A stretch of 64,000 nucleotides of DNA from Polyangiaceae bacterium (GTDB taxonomy: Bacteria > Myxococcota_A > Polyangia > Polyangiales > Polyangiaceae). Shown in pieces: positions 28,979 through 37,706 of this stretch (the first letter of the stretch is position 1; every line of letters begins with the position of its first letter). The stretch lies in the NCBI GenBank assembly GCA_015075635.1, contig JABTUA010000002.1:2856708-2920707 (forward strand). The letters are read 5' to 3'. The notes beneath the pieces are model-generated. The model made no database searches. It was not told the origin of the DNA and saw only the letters and a list, made by a program, of their open reading frames with translations. The translations under genes and the position numbers were made by a program.

Positions 28979-30088
28979 ATGGACGTTCGCGCTGCCGTGG
29001 CCCGAGAGGCGGGCAAACCCCTGAGCATCGAGACCGTGCGGCTCGAAGGACCCAAGGACGGCGAGGTGTTGGTGGAGCTCCGCGCCACCGGCGTGTGCCA
29101 CACCGACGAGTACACGCTGAGCGGCAAGGACTCGGAGGGCATCTTCCCGAGCATCCTGGGTCACGAAGGCGCGGGCGTCGTGCTCGAGGTCGGTCGCGGC
29201 GTGACCAGCGTCGTCCCCGGCGATCACGTCATCCCGCTCTACACGCCGGAGTGCCGCCAGTGCGAGTACTGCCTGAACCCGAAGACCAACCTGTGTCAGG
29301 CCATTCGCGCCACGCAAGGCAAGGGCCTGATGCCGGACGGCACCAGCCGCTTCTCGGCGGGTGGCGAGCCGATCTTCCACTACATGGGCACCAGCACCTT
29401 CGCCAGCCACACCGTGCTGCCCGAGATCGCCGTGGCGAAGATCCGCAAGGACGCGCCATTCGAGAAGGTCTGCTACATCGGCTGCGGAGTCACCACCGGC
29501 GTCGGGGCGGTGATCCACACCGCCAAAGTGGAGCCGGGCTCCAAGGTCGTGGTGTTCGGTCTGGGCGGCATCGGGCTCAACGTGGTGCAAGGCGCTCGCC
29601 TGGTCGGCGCGGACATGATCGTGGGCGTCGATGTGAACCCGGCGCGCAAGGCCATCGCCGAGAAGTTCGGCATGACGCACTTCGTGAACCCCAAGGAGGT
29701 CGGCGGCGATCTGGTGGCCTACCTGGTGAGCCTCACCGGAGGCGGCGCCGACTACAGCTTCGAGTGCGTGGGCGACGTGACGCTGATGCGACAGGCCCTG
29801 GAGTGCTGTCACAAGGGCTGGGGCGAGTCGATCATCATCGGCGTGGCGCCGGCCGGCGCGGAGATCTCCACCCGGCCGTTCCAGCTGGTCACGGGGCGCG
29901 TCTGGCGCGGCAGCGCGTTCGGCGGCGCGCGCGGTCGCACCGACGTGCCCAAGATCGTGGACTGGTACATGGACGGCAAGCTGGACATCGACAGCCTGAT
30001 CACCCACACCCTGCCCCTCGAGCGAATCAACGAGGCCTTCGACCTGATGCACGCCGGAAAGTCCATCCGGACCGTGGTGACCTACTAG
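28979..30088 (+). CDS. frmA: S-(hydroxymethyl)glutathione dehydrogenase / class III alcohol dehydrogenase
   Basis: 369 residues, zinc-dependent medium-chain dehydrogenase that detoxifies formaldehyde as its glutathione adduct. Catalytic-zinc Cys in RATGVCHTDEYT, LGHEGAGVV with the His/Glu pair, and the structural-zinc cluster CRQCEYCLNPKTNLC are intact. The class III marks KGLMPDGTSRF, HYMGTSTFASHTV and GCGVTTGVGAV, plus the Rossmann GLGGIGLN, are all present. AAGGAGA lies 8-14 bases before the ATG. The dehydrogenase at 43271 could release formaldehyde from methylated glycine, a possible source in this same region. The 3' flank holds dispersed repeat copy B. Confidence 0.96.
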   Translation: MDVRAAVAREAGKPLSIETVRLEGPKDGEVLVELRATGVCHTDEYTLSGKDSEGIFPSILGHEGAGVVLEVGRGVTSVVPGDHVIPLYTPECRQCEYCLNPKTNLCQAIRATQGKGLMPDGTSRFSAGGEPIFHYMGTSTFASHTVLPEIAVAKIRKDAPFEKVCYIGCGVTTGVGAVIHTAKVEPGSKVVVFGLGGIGLNVVQGARLVGADMIVGVDVNPARKAIAEKFGMTHFVNPKEVGGDLVAYLVSLTGGGADYSFECVGDVTLMRQALECCHKGWGESIIIGVAPAGAEISTRPFQLVTGRVWRGSAFGGARGRTDVPKIVDWYMDGKLDIDSLITHTLPLERINEAFDLMHAGKSIRTVVTY

Positions 30089-30092
30089 AGCT

Positions 30093-30243
30093 AGTTCGCG
30101 CTCCGCTGGCGGCAGCAAACGCCACGCGACACTTCCGTTCGGTCGAAACAGCCGGCGCCGGTCTCGGCCGGTTTTCGCACTCTCGCCTCAGTGGCGGATC
30201 GAGATCTGATCATGACCAGACCGTTCAGGTGGTTCCAGGGCTC
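30093..30243 (-). repeat. Dispersed intergenic repeat, copy B
   Basis: Reverse complement of the block at 6721-6898, with the same conserved parts (TTCGCGCTCCGCTGG, CTTCCGTTCGGTCGAAAC, CAGTGGCGGATCGAG and CTGATCATGACCAGACCGTT). It lacks the ~30-base insertion of copy A. Like copy A it fills a convergent intergenic space, here between frmA and the small gene at 30305. The remaining 60 bases up to 30304 include a CGAACTAGGGAC box that resembles CGAATTAGGGAC beside copy A. Confidence 0.75.
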
Positions 30244-30304
30244 GGCTGACCGCCGAGCGGCGCGTATCGAGCCACTCGGTCGCACACCGAACTAGGGACG
30301 CGCT

Positions 30305-30700
30305 CTAGAGCCCGCCGCTCGACGGCTTGAGGCAAGGCTGCGGCCGCACCGGAGAGAGGCACACCTTGGGTGGCGGCGGCGGCGGCCTGGGCGGCTTGGT
30401 CGCTGCATCGCGGCCGGCGTCCGGCGGCGGCTGCGCCACGCTCAGGCACGGCTGCATCGGCGCCGCGTCTGCGTCCGCGCCCGCGTCCGTGACGATCGAC
30501 ACGGACGCGTCGTGCATGTTGGGCGGCACCGACAGGCACGCTACGGGCTCGGCGTCGGCGCGCAGCGCCGGCTCGAGGCACGGGCGGAACGGCGAGTCGC
30601 ACCTGGTCTGAGTGACGGCGATGCTAGCCATCGCCGAAGCCACGAACAGGCGGCGGCGCGCCAGGATGGCATCGCGATCCGACTTGTCGTTCGGGCTCAT
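30305..30700 (-). CDS. Small secreted protein with repeated PCL motifs
   Basis: 131 residues from ATG 30700. An N-terminal charged region and RRRLFVASAMASIAVTQTRC look like a signal peptide, possibly with a lipobox-like TRC. The rest contains five short Cys-Leu units (RPCLEP, VACLSVPP, QPCLSVAQPP, KVCLSPV, QPCLKP) separated by Asp/Ala- and Pro-rich linkers. It starts 4 bases after the stop of the CBS gene, so they form an operon. I recognise no family. The repeated Cys-Leu units could be attachment or modification sites, but nothing here shows that. Confidence 0.65.
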   Translation of the reverse strand: MSPNDKSDRDAILARRRLFVASAMASIAVTQTRCDSPFRPCLEPALRADAEPVACLSVPPNMHDASVSIVTDAGADADAAPMQPCLSVAQPPPDAGRDAATKPPRPPPPPPKVCLSPVRPQPCLKPSSGGL

Positions 30701-30704
30701 GGTC

Positions 30705-31094
30705 TCACCCGCCGAGCTTGCCCGAGACCAGCGCGCGCACCACGTCCATGGTCGAGACGATACCCGCCAGGTGCCCCTCCGCGTTCACCACGACCAGCCG
30801 ATGGCTGCCCGTCTCGACCATGCGCTTGGCCGCGTCGAGCACCGGGTCGCCGGCGTTCACTGCGAAGACGAACGGGCTCATCACGTCCTCGGCGGTCGCC
30901 CCGTGGAGCTTGTTGGGGCGGGCGGGGTCCGCGAGATCGCTCTTGGTCACGAGCCCCAGGATGTGACCGCCCGCGTCCTGTACGGGAGCGCCGCTCACGC
31001 CCTTCTGCGTCAGCCCCCAGGCCAGATCGTCGAGCTTCGTGCCCGGAGCGACCGTCATCACGTTCTTGGTCATGATGTCTTCGACCTTGAGCAT
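30705..31094 (-). CDS. Tandem CBS-domain protein
   Basis: 129 residues starting at ATG 31094, which has GGAAGGAG 7-14 bases upstream; the longer upstream frame runs into repeated mobile DNA and is not used. Two CBS domains: VEDIMTKNVMTVAPGTKLDDLA with APVQDAGGHILGLVTKSDL, and AEDVMSPFVFAVNAGDPVLDAA with HRLVVVNAEGHLAGIVSTMDVV. An adenine-nucleotide-sensing regulatory module with no attached enzyme. Co-directional and nearly overlapping with the PCL-repeat gene. The ISAs1-type element ends about 68 bases upstream of its start. Confidence 0.93.
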   Translation of the reverse strand: MLKVEDIMTKNVMTVAPGTKLDDLAWGLTQKGVSGAPVQDAGGHILGLVTKSDLADPARPNKLHGATAEDVMSPFVFAVNAGDPVLDAAKRMVETGSHRLVVVNAEGHLAGIVSTMDVVRALVSGKLGG

Positions 31095-31361
31095 CGCGCT
31101 TCTCCTTCCCGCCAGCTTTAGCGGGGCGCGAGCGCGGCAGCAACGACCGAGGGCGCTCGGGCAGTCTCGATCGGTTCTCCGCGAGTCGAACTGGGTCGCC
31201 ACCACCGGCTGGGAAGTGGTGACCCGGGACGGGGCGGTAGAGAGGAGCCTGGGCCGCACAGGAGCAAGCGCAATCGAGCCGCTACGGGGGCAGGAGCCCG
31301 AGGGCAATGATAGAGGCGAAGTCTGTCAAAGAGCAGGTCGGCGCGAAGGCCTTGGCAGCGC

Positions 31362-32651
31362 TCACGCAGGCGCCGGCGGGAGCCGGCGGTCACTCGAGTT
31401 TCGAGGGGTCTCTGCGGTGGCCTTGACTGTGCAGAGCCAGATGTCGCGCATCAGGTCGCGCCAGGGCCGCCTACGCTGTTCGTCGCTGCGCAAAGTCACC
31501 CCGCGCCAGAGCGCGAGCAGCGTGTATGCGATGCGCCGCAGCACCATCACGACGACCGTGGCTCGCGGGTTCTGTTCGATCCACGGATGATGGTCCTCGG
31601 CGAAGGCGCCATCGAGAAGCTGATGGGCAGTCTCGACGCCCCAGTGGCGGCGCACGACGAGCAGCCATTGGACCTCGCTGAGTCGAGAGCGCGGCAAGCT
31701 GGAAACGAAGTAGCGGTTGTCGCTCGCGACCCGGACGCCCTTGGAATCGAGCGTCTCGACCTCGACGCGGAGCACGGTCCTGAGATGCTCCCAACCTTCC
31801 GGCGCGGCAAGGGCTTCACCGAGGTAGATGCGCCGCACGACGGAGCGACCGTGGTGGAGATCCGTGCTGGAGGCGGCGGCCTGGTCAGGCTCCAGGCCAC
31901 ACAGCCAGCGCACGGCCTCGGTGTGGAGGGAGGGTTGGGTGCTCTTGACGGCGAACAGGTAGTGAAGGCCGAGGTCGCGCACCGCCCGAGCGTTCTCTCT
32001 GGAGCACGCGCCGGCGTCGTAGGTGACGAGGCGAAACAGGTCGCTGCGCGCGTAGGTCCGCATCAAGGCGCAGAGACAGCGCTGAAACATGCCCATCTCG
32101 TTGGTGCTGGCCGGGATCGGGACGACATCGATGACGGGTCGCTCGGTGGAGCTGGTCAGCGTGGCCGTGACGGTCCTGACCAGGCCGAGCAGGCGCGCCT
32201 CGGCCGGCGCCGTCTGACGCTGGGCGAAGAAGTCGTCGGCGGCAGGCACACGGGTCGCCTTGCCGTCGAGCGAGACGACGCCGAAGGGTGAGCCGTTGGG
32301 CTCGAGCGCCTTGCGGCGCTGGGCGGCGCGAGTCGCAGCGTGCAGGGCCGGGCGGACGTCGTCGGGCTCGAGCGCCGCGAGCGCGTCGCGCAACGTAGTG
32401 TCCGGAACACGACGTGCGATTCCGAGCTTCGCGCGCACCGCGGGCGTGAGCTCCGCGGTCAGCTGCTCGACCTCGCGCAGGCTCCTGCTCCCGGCCACCA
32501 TCCCGAGCAGCGCGCTGGCGAGCAAACTGCCGAGATCCCAGCGACGCCCGCGTGGGTTGCGCGGGTCGCGGACCTCGTCGAGGCGCGCGTCGCCGAAGCG
32601 TTTGACGAGCATGCCGATGACTCTGCGTTGAGTGCGACCTGTTCGAGGCAC
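31362..32651 (-). CDS. ISAs1 family transposase
   Basis: 429 residues. GTG 32651 is chosen because AAAGGAG precedes it by 8 bases; the frame continues upstream into the HNH region without family similarity. N-terminal helper domain (FGDARLDEVRDPRNPRGRRW, LLGMVAGSRSLREVEQLT) of the DDE_Tnp_1-associated type, then the DDE core: GVVSLDGKATR (first Asp), RLVTYDAGACS (second Asp) and RRHWGVETAHQLLDGAFAED (Glu). Length fits complete ISAs1/H-repeat transposases, so this copy may be active. The related copy at 58240 is deleted and frameshifted. Confidence 0.92.
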   Translation of the reverse strand: MPRTGRTQRRVIGMLVKRFGDARLDEVRDPRNPRGRRWDLGSLLASALLGMVAGSRSLREVEQLTAELTPAVRAKLGIARRVPDTTLRDALAALEPDDVRPALHAATRAAQRRKALEPNGSPFGVVSLDGKATRVPAADDFFAQRQTAPAEARLLGLVRTVTATLTSSTERPVIDVVPIPASTNEMGMFQRCLCALMRTYARSDLFRLVTYDAGACSRENARAVRDLGLHYLFAVKSTQPSLHTEAVRWLCGLEPDQAAASSTDLHHGRSVVRRIYLGEALAAPEGWEHLRTVLRVEVETLDSKGVRVASDNRYFVSSLPRSRLSEVQWLLVVRRHWGVETAHQLLDGAFAEDHHPWIEQNPRATVVVMVLRRIAYTLLALWRGVTLRSDEQRRRPWRDLMRDIWLCTVKATAETPRNSSDRRLPPAPA

Positions 32652-32684
32652 AGATGAGCTCCTTTCCTTCGTCCGCATGCGTGC

Positions 32685-32753
32685 CCACGGCGCTGCCGCT
32701 GACAATGACCACCAAGGGCAATCCGTGCACACCCCATTCGACGTGGGGTGTGC
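32685..32753. repeat. Terminal inverted repeat with hairpin, transposase side (copy 1)
   Basis: About 44 of 47 positions match the inverted partner at 34287-34352, from CCACGGCGCTGCCGCTGAC through GACCACCAAGGGCA. The inner end forms a perfect 10-bp hairpin, GCACACCCCA/TGGGGTGTGC (32727-32736 and 32744-32753), lying just after the HNH stop codon. Confidence 0.75.
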
Positions 32754-32763
32754 CCGAACCGTC

Positions 32764-34055
32764 TCACGGTGTGAGAATGGCGAGCGTCGCGCGAAGCATC
32801 GGCTCGAGCAGCGGCTCCACCTCGCAGAGGCGCGCTTGCTCGACGGCTCGCCGCGCGTCCGCTCGCTTGAACCCCATCCGAACCAGCGCTCCGAGCACCT
32901 TTTCGGACACGCCGCCCTCGGGCGCGGGCGTCGGCGCTGGTGGCGCCGGTGGCGTGCTCTGTCTTCGCCTCGCTCGCGCCTCCGAGATCTCGTTCTGGAT
33001 GTGGTCCTCACCGAAGACCTGGCGCGCTCGGTGGGCGTTGTGAGGTCTGCAAAGCAAGCAGCAGTTGTCCACCGTCGTGGGCCCGCCCTTCGCGAACGGG
33101 TCGATGTGCTCGATGGTCAAGAAGCGCGTCGCCGAACACCGCCGCCCTTCGGCGTCGGTGAAGGTGCACTGGTCGCCGTCCCGCTCCCTGACCGCTCGCT
33201 GGACTTCCACCGGAACGTGCCGCGAGCCCGGCTTCGTCTCGCGGCGCTTGCGGGGCTTGCCCGCGCCGGCGCGGCGCTTCGTCTCCCGCTCGATGAGCAG
33301 GTCCAGCGCGCGCTCGAGGATCGTCGCGAGGTCGCCGCTGGGCACCGTGTGGCTGAGCAGCGCCCGGGCCTGCTCGAGCTTGTCGCGGAACGCAGCGTGG
33401 GCGCTGAATTCCACGCGAACGCTCTCCGGCGAGAGCGGCTCGACGCGAGGGCGAGGCGCCTGGGCCGGCGGGGCCGGGGTACCTGCCCCGGACCATGTGG
33501 ACAACTGCCCTTGTACCGGCTCGGGCGTGACCGGGGTGATGGTCGGCGGCACGGCCGGCCGCGGGAACCAGCGGGCGAGCAGCTCCTCGAGCTGTCGCTT
33601 GGACTTCCCTCGCGCCTCGGCGAGGAGCTGCTCGGCGTTGTCGTCCGTCAGGTGGCCGGAGAGCAGGAACAGCCCCGTCAGGTGGAGCTCGCCGCTGGCG
33701 AGGTCATCGAGCACCTGGGGGAACTGCTGGGCCAGGCGGGCCACACGCACACGCTTGGTCGCGCTGTCCTCGGAATAGCCGAGGCGCTCGGTGCAGTAGG
33801 CGAAGAGGGAGGAACACGCATCGAAATAGACAGTCCGGCCGAGCCGGAGGAACTCGCTTCCGGTCTGCCGCAGTCGCGGAATCGCTGTCGGTGGTGTGGC
33901 GTGGAACGGGAACAACACAGCCTGCGGCGGTCGAGCTCTGCCAGGTGGAAGATGACGTTGGCGCACGCCGACCGCTCCGAGCTCACGGCGGCCGAAAGTC
34001 GCTCGCGGAGCTCGTGGTCGGAGACCGAAGAGAGAGCGTTCATGCTTTCTGGCAT
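32764..34055 (-). pseudogene. DUF222-type HNH endonuclease, frame broken by 89-bp insertion (copy 1)
   Basis: Starting at ATG 34055 (MPESMNALSSVSDHELRERL) the frame codes for the usual N-terminus of myxobacterial HNH proteins up to LAELDRRRL. An 89-bp segment (33829-33917) then breaks the frame, and coding resumes in another frame with YFDACSSLFAYCTERLG, exactly where the family would continue. The rest is intact: HLTGLFLLSGHL, a linker, the HNH domain RAVRERDGDQCTF...EHIDPFAKGG...NCCLLCRPHNAHRAR, and a small helical tail (VSEKVLGALVRMGFKRADARRAVEQA). CTGT stands at both insertion borders. A shorter protein from an internal start remains possible, since the downstream frame is open for 400 codons. 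The second copy has the same lesion. Confidence 0.8.
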
Positions 34056-34286
34056 ATCACGCGATTTTTCGAGCTCGCTGCTGACACGCTGAGCGCGTTT
34101 CGGGCATCTGAACGCGTCGCGCGTCGTCGCGCGCACGAACGCGCACGAGCGCGTCACCACGCGCGAGCGAGAGGCCCTCACCCGCGTGGTCGTCGAACGC
34201 GAACGCGCGTCGCTCGAGAATGCGTCAAGAGAAATCGACGTCTCGATGCTCTTTCCTTCAGGTCACCGTACGCTGAAACGCTGCTC

Positions 34287-34352
34287 GCACGCCCGCAAAC
34301 AAACGGGCGTGCACGGGATGCCCTTGGTGGTCTTTGTCAGCGGCAGCGCCGT
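34287..34352. repeat. Terminal inverted repeat with hairpin, HNH 5' side (copy 1)
   Basis: Partner of 32685-32753. The inner hairpin is GCACGCCCG/CGGGCGTGC. Compared with the partner hairpin, two stem pairs differ and both changes keep the pairing (G-C to A-T, and G-C to C-G). Confidence 0.75.
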
Positions 34353-34866
34353 GGGTCCGGAAGCTGCGCGTCGAGCTCGAGTCCGATGGCGCTCCCTCCA
34401 GGCAGCTGCACGCAGTGCCGCACTCGCGGTCATCGAGCTCTGCGTCGTGCGCTCGACCACTGCGCCGACGCCGCCAGCGCTTCACCAACGCCCGGCGCCA
34501 CCCGAGAGCCACGCCCCGACCTCCAGCGCCGGCCCGTCCTGACCTCGAGTGCGAATTTGCGCCTGCTCGCGCGCCGTACCCGTGACCGTCCTCAACTCTT
34601 CGAGAACGCGTCGCTTCTCAACCTCTGTCCGGCCCGACTACTAGGCGTGCTCCGGGGTCTTGCGACCCTTTGGCGACAATACGGGGTGCTCGCGGGGCTC
34701 CGGGTCCAACTACCGAACGGGCTCGAACGCACCATAGTCTCGCCGACCTCGGTGCCGACCGACCGCCAAAGCCTACCCGGCGCGGTCCGGTTTCATCCAA
34801 CGGAGTCCGCGGCCCGCGGATGAAGAACTACCGAGCGGGACTGGGCGCTCGGGCGGACCGCTCGTG

Positions 34867-34872
34867 TAGAAT
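34867..34872 (+). promoter_or_regulatory. -10 hexamer TAGAAT next to a start codon
   Basis: TAGAAT followed by 6 bases and the GTG at 34879; predicted leaderless mRNA as at 16087 and 26795. The 234 bases between the mobile element and this gene hold no other feature I can support. Confidence 0.5.
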
Positions 34873-34878
34873 CGCCCC

Positions 34879-35562
34879 GTGTCGAACAAGAGGAAGCTCA
34901 GGCGCGCGCAGGCACCGGCCCAAACCGTGACGACCCGAGCCGTTCCGAGCCGGGACGCGCTCCGCAAGCAGACGGCCGCCGAGCGCTTCGCCAAGGCCGG
35001 CTCCGAGAAGCTCTGGCTCGCGCTCCTGGGCTGGGAGCCCGAGCGCCAGGCACGGATCTGGCTGGCCCAAGCCATTCACGACGGCGCTCGACAGAGAGCG
35101 CCCACGGGCGTCGCCGAGGCGTTGAAGGCGCACTCGCCCGATGCCGCGGCGAAGCTCGAGCCGTCGGCGATCGAGAGCGGCGTGGACGTGTGGCTGGCCT
35201 CCGGCGACGCCTACGACCCGAGCGACCCGGCGCCAAAGTGGCACTACCTGACGAACCTCGCGGACAAGCTCGGCCTGGGCGCGACCACTCCCGAGGCATA
35301 CCAGGACGACTGGGAGGCATGGTGCAGCTTGTTCCTGGCGTCGGGACCGCGCGCCACGCTGATGGCCGCGCTGGCGCAGACGGAGCAAGCCGCGATCGCC
35401 CTTCAGAGCACGACGCGCTCGGCCCGTATCGGCGGTCTGGTCAACCTCTCGCGCGCGATGTGGTCCGCGGTGGCGTACGGCGACGACGCGAGCTTCGACC
35501 ACCTGGAGCGCGCGGGCACCGACTGGCTGGCGAACATCGCGGGGAAGATCCGGCCGAGTTGA
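34879..35562 (+). CDS. Hypothetical protein
   Basis: 227 residues from GTG 34879. No signal peptide or membrane segment; a Lys/Arg-rich start is followed by Ala-rich helices (ERFAKAGSEKLWLALLGWEPERQARIWLAQAI) and a region with several Trp residues. I recognise no family. Its TGA overlaps the TTG start of the membrane protein gene (TTGA), so the two are translationally coupled and probably work together. Codon use matches the chromosome, unlike the mobile DNA before it. Confidence 0.7.
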   Translation: MSNKRKLRRAQAPAQTVTTRAVPSRDALRKQTAAERFAKAGSEKLWLALLGWEPERQARIWLAQAIHDGARQRAPTGVAEALKAHSPDAAAKLEPSAIESGVDVWLASGDAYDPSDPAPKWHYLTNLADKLGLGATTPEAYQDDWEAWCSLFLASGPRATLMAALAQTEQAAIALQSTTRSARIGGLVNLSRAMWSAVAYGDDASFDHLERAGTDWLANIAGKIRPS

Positions 35563-37313
35563 GCCTGTGGGCCCGCTTCGAGCGCTGGCTCGGGAGCCCG
35601 CGCCTCTCCTGGCGCGCCGCCGCGCTCGGCATCGGGCTCTCCCTGCCGGCCCTCGGCGTGGGCTTCGTCGCGGACGATCACTTCCTGCGCGCGACCAGCC
35701 TGGGGTTGAACCCGCCCGAGCTGTCGCTCGCGACGAAGTGGGACCTGTTCCGCTTCTACTCTGGGGACCCGGCGCTGTTCGCGCGCTGGCTCGAGCTCGG
35801 CATCGCACCCTGGTGGGCGCCACCGGACTTGAAGGTCGCCTTCTGGCGCCCCGTGGCCTCGGCGCTGCACCAGCTGGACTTCACGCTCTGGCCCGATCGC
35901 CCGGCGCTGATGCACGCGCACTCGCTCGCGTGGCTCGGCGCGCTGGTGCTCGCCGCGGGTGCGTTGTTCCGCCGCCTGCACGCCGTACCTTGGGTCGCGG
36001 CGTTGGCCACGCTGCTCTTCGCCGTCGACGACGGGCACGGCCTCCCCACTGGCTGGATCGCGAACCGCAACGCGCTCGTCGCCACCTGCTTCGCCGCGCT
36101 GACGCTGTGGGCGCACGATCGCTGGCGTCGCGACGGCTGGCGTCCGGGAGCGCTGCTCTCCCTCGGCGCCCTTGGCGCGGGATTGCTCAGCGGCGAGCTC
36201 GCGCTCGGCGCGCTCGGCGGCGTGCTCGCGCACGCCTGGGTGTTCGAGAAGGGCACCCGCGCGCGTCTCGGCGCCGCGCTGCCGGCGCTGGTGTTGGTCG
36301 CGGCCTGGCGCGTCGCCCACGCGCTCCTCGGCTACGGCGCCCACGGCTCGGGGCTGTACGTCGATCCGCTGCACTCGCCCCTCGCCTTCGCGGTCGCGGT
36401 CGTCGAGCGCCTGCCGCTGCTGCTCTTCGCGCAGCTCGGCGGCCTGAGCTCGGATCTCTGGGCGTTCGTCGCGCGCCCGGTCGGCCTCGCGCTCGCGCTG
36501 CTCTCTGCGCTCGGCTGCCTCGTGCTCGGGCGCGGACTCTTCCAGCTCGTCCGTCGCGATGAAGTCGCGCGCTTCCACGCGCTCTGGTTGGTCCTCGCCG
36601 TGCTCCCGGGCTGCGCCACCTTTCCGAATGACCGCTTGCTGATGGTGGCGAGCCTGGCCGGGGCAGGCCTGGTCGCCCAGGCCCTGGCAGCCTGGCGCGC
36701 CGGACGCCCGGTCTCGCGGCGCATGGCGCTGTTCCTCGTGGCGGTGCACCTGATCGTGGCGCCGCTCTCGCTTCCAGCCCGGGCGGGCTCGATGCGCGTC
36801 TTCGCCGCCGCCAGCGAGCGCTCGTTCGGCGCGGTGCCGCACGATCTCCCGGGCAAGACGCTGATCGTGGTGAACGCCCCGGACGGGCTGATGTGCGCGC
36901 AGATCCTGGCGCACGGCGCCTCACTCGGGATCGCCTTGCCCGCGCGGCTGCGTTGCCTGGGAGTCTCCCGGAGCCCCTTGGTCGTGTCGCGCACCAGCGA
37001 GCGCACGCTCGTGCTCGAGGCGCGAGACGGCTTCTTCGACGGAGCCTTGGACACGCTGTTCCGCGCCCCCGAGATCCCCTGGCGGGTCGGCGAGGGCCCG
37101 AGGCTCGGCGCGGTCACCGTCACCGTCGGCGAGCTCACGCCCGCCGGGAATCCCAAGGTGCTGCGCGTCGAGCTCGACGCGCCGCTCGAGTCCGAGAGTC
37201 ACGTGTTCATCACGTGGCGCGGCAGTCGCTACGTGCGGTTCACGCCACCCGGGGTCGGGGAGCGCGTGGACCTCCCCGCGATCTCGATGTCCGACGTGCT
37301 GTTCGGCCGGTGA
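35559..37313 (+). CDS. Multi-pass membrane protein, GT-C glycosyltransferase-like
   Basis: 584 residues from TTG 35559, chosen because it overlaps the upstream stop and gives MSLWARFERWLG directly before the first membrane segment. About ten hydrophobic segments cover residues 20-410, and the last ~170 residues are a soluble domain. The first loop carries DDHFL soon after segment 1, the position of the catalytic acidic pair in GT-C fold glycosyltransferases. WIANRNALVATCF and PNDRLLMVASLAGAGL resemble conserved loops of large bacterial membrane proteins of unknown function. A sugar-transferring role is inference only. Confidence 0.75.
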   Translation: MSLWARFERWLGSPRLSWRAAALGIGLSLPALGVGFVADDHFLRATSLGLNPPELSLATKWDLFRFYSGDPALFARWLELGIAPWWAPPDLKVAFWRPVASALHQLDFTLWPDRPALMHAHSLAWLGALVLAAGALFRRLHAVPWVAALATLLFAVDDGHGLPTGWIANRNALVATCFAALTLWAHDRWRRDGWRPGALLSLGALGAGLLSGELALGALGGVLAHAWVFEKGTRARLGAALPALVLVAAWRVAHALLGYGAHGSGLYVDPLHSPLAFAVAVVERLPLLLFAQLGGLSSDLWAFVARPVGLALALLSALGCLVLGRGLFQLVRRDEVARFHALWLVLAVLPGCATFPNDRLLMVASLAGAGLVAQALAAWRAGRPVSRRMALFLVAVHLIVAPLSLPARAGSMRVFAAASERSFGAVPHDLPGKTLIVVNAPDGLMCAQILAHGASLGIALPARLRCLGVSRSPLVVSRTSERTLVLEARDGFFDGALDTLFRAPEIPWRVGEGPRLGAVTVTVGELTPAGNPKVLRVELDAPLESESHVFITWRGSRYVRFTPPGVGERVDLPAISMSDVLFGR

Positions 37314-37685
37314 TCAACACTTGTAGGTGTTGAAGACCGCGTCGGTGAATTTGTCGCAGGTCAGCGCGTCGATGTCGGACTTCATCAGATCGCAGGCCGA
37401 AGCGCAGCTCGTCAGCTGCTGCCCGCTCATCTGCCCGGCCGCGTCGATGTAGCCCTGGTGTACGTCGTGCTGGCAGTGCGCCACGCTGTTGTACTTCGAG
37501 GTGACGAAGAAGTTCTGGCAGTCGAAGCCCTTCTGACAGGCCGCGTCGGTAGCGACCTTGCAGCGGGAAAGGAAGTCGCTCTGCGCGGCGGAGCTGCCGC
37601 CGCCGTCGTCATCGCTGCCGCAGGCGGCCAAGAGGACCGCCACCCCAACCGTCAACAGGCCCAGCGTCACCCGGCGCGCCGTCAT
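37314..37685 (-). CDS. Small Cys-containing lipoprotein
   Basis: 123 residues from ATG 37685. Signal peptide with the AVLLAAC lipobox, a GSDDDGGGSS linker, then a ~95-residue domain with eight cysteines (FLSRCKVATDAACQKGFDCQNFF, HCQHDV, CASACDLMKSDIDALTCD, KC). The Cys pattern suggests a compact helical disulfide-bonded fold common in Polyangiales lipoproteins; function unknown. Its start faces the large repeat lipoprotein gene across 175 bases holding two dyad operators. Confidence 0.85.
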   Translation of the reverse strand: MTARRVTLGLLTVGVAVLLAACGSDDDGGGSSAAQSDFLSRCKVATDAACQKGFDCQNFFVTSKYNSVAHCQHDVHQGYIDAAGQMSGQQLTSCASACDLMKSDIDALTCDKFTDAVFNTYKC

Positions 37686-37706
37686 GCGCCGAAGCTACCA
37701 CGGGCG

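Larger units (their letters stand above)
31162..34644 (-). mobile_element. Composite ISAs1 + HNH element, copy 1 (complete transposase)
   Basis: Boundaries are the limits of similarity to the inverted copy at 56255-59184: CAGTCTCGATCGG at 31162 and CCCGACTACTAG at 34644. It contains, on the minus strand, an HNH gene followed by an ISAs1-family transposase. The segment 32538-34452 appears identical to 56439-58353, judging from all translated frames and the stretches I compared base by base; the outer parts differ by several percent. I could not find clear target-site duplications or ISAs1-type outer inverted repeats. Confidence 0.8.

Noticed and set aside
34290..34360. Possible transposase fragment reading HGMPLVVFVSGSAVG from the terminal inverted repeat
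   Set aside because: The two repeat copies differ at first codon positions (ATG/TTG, TTT/ATT) and not at third positions, so there is no sign of protein-level selection. The similarity is better explained as inverted-repeat DNA.
36187..36924. Arg-rich minus-strand ORFs within the membrane-protein gene
   Set aside because: Composition is that of antisense translation; the plus-strand frame has clear membrane segments and is coupled to the upstream gene.
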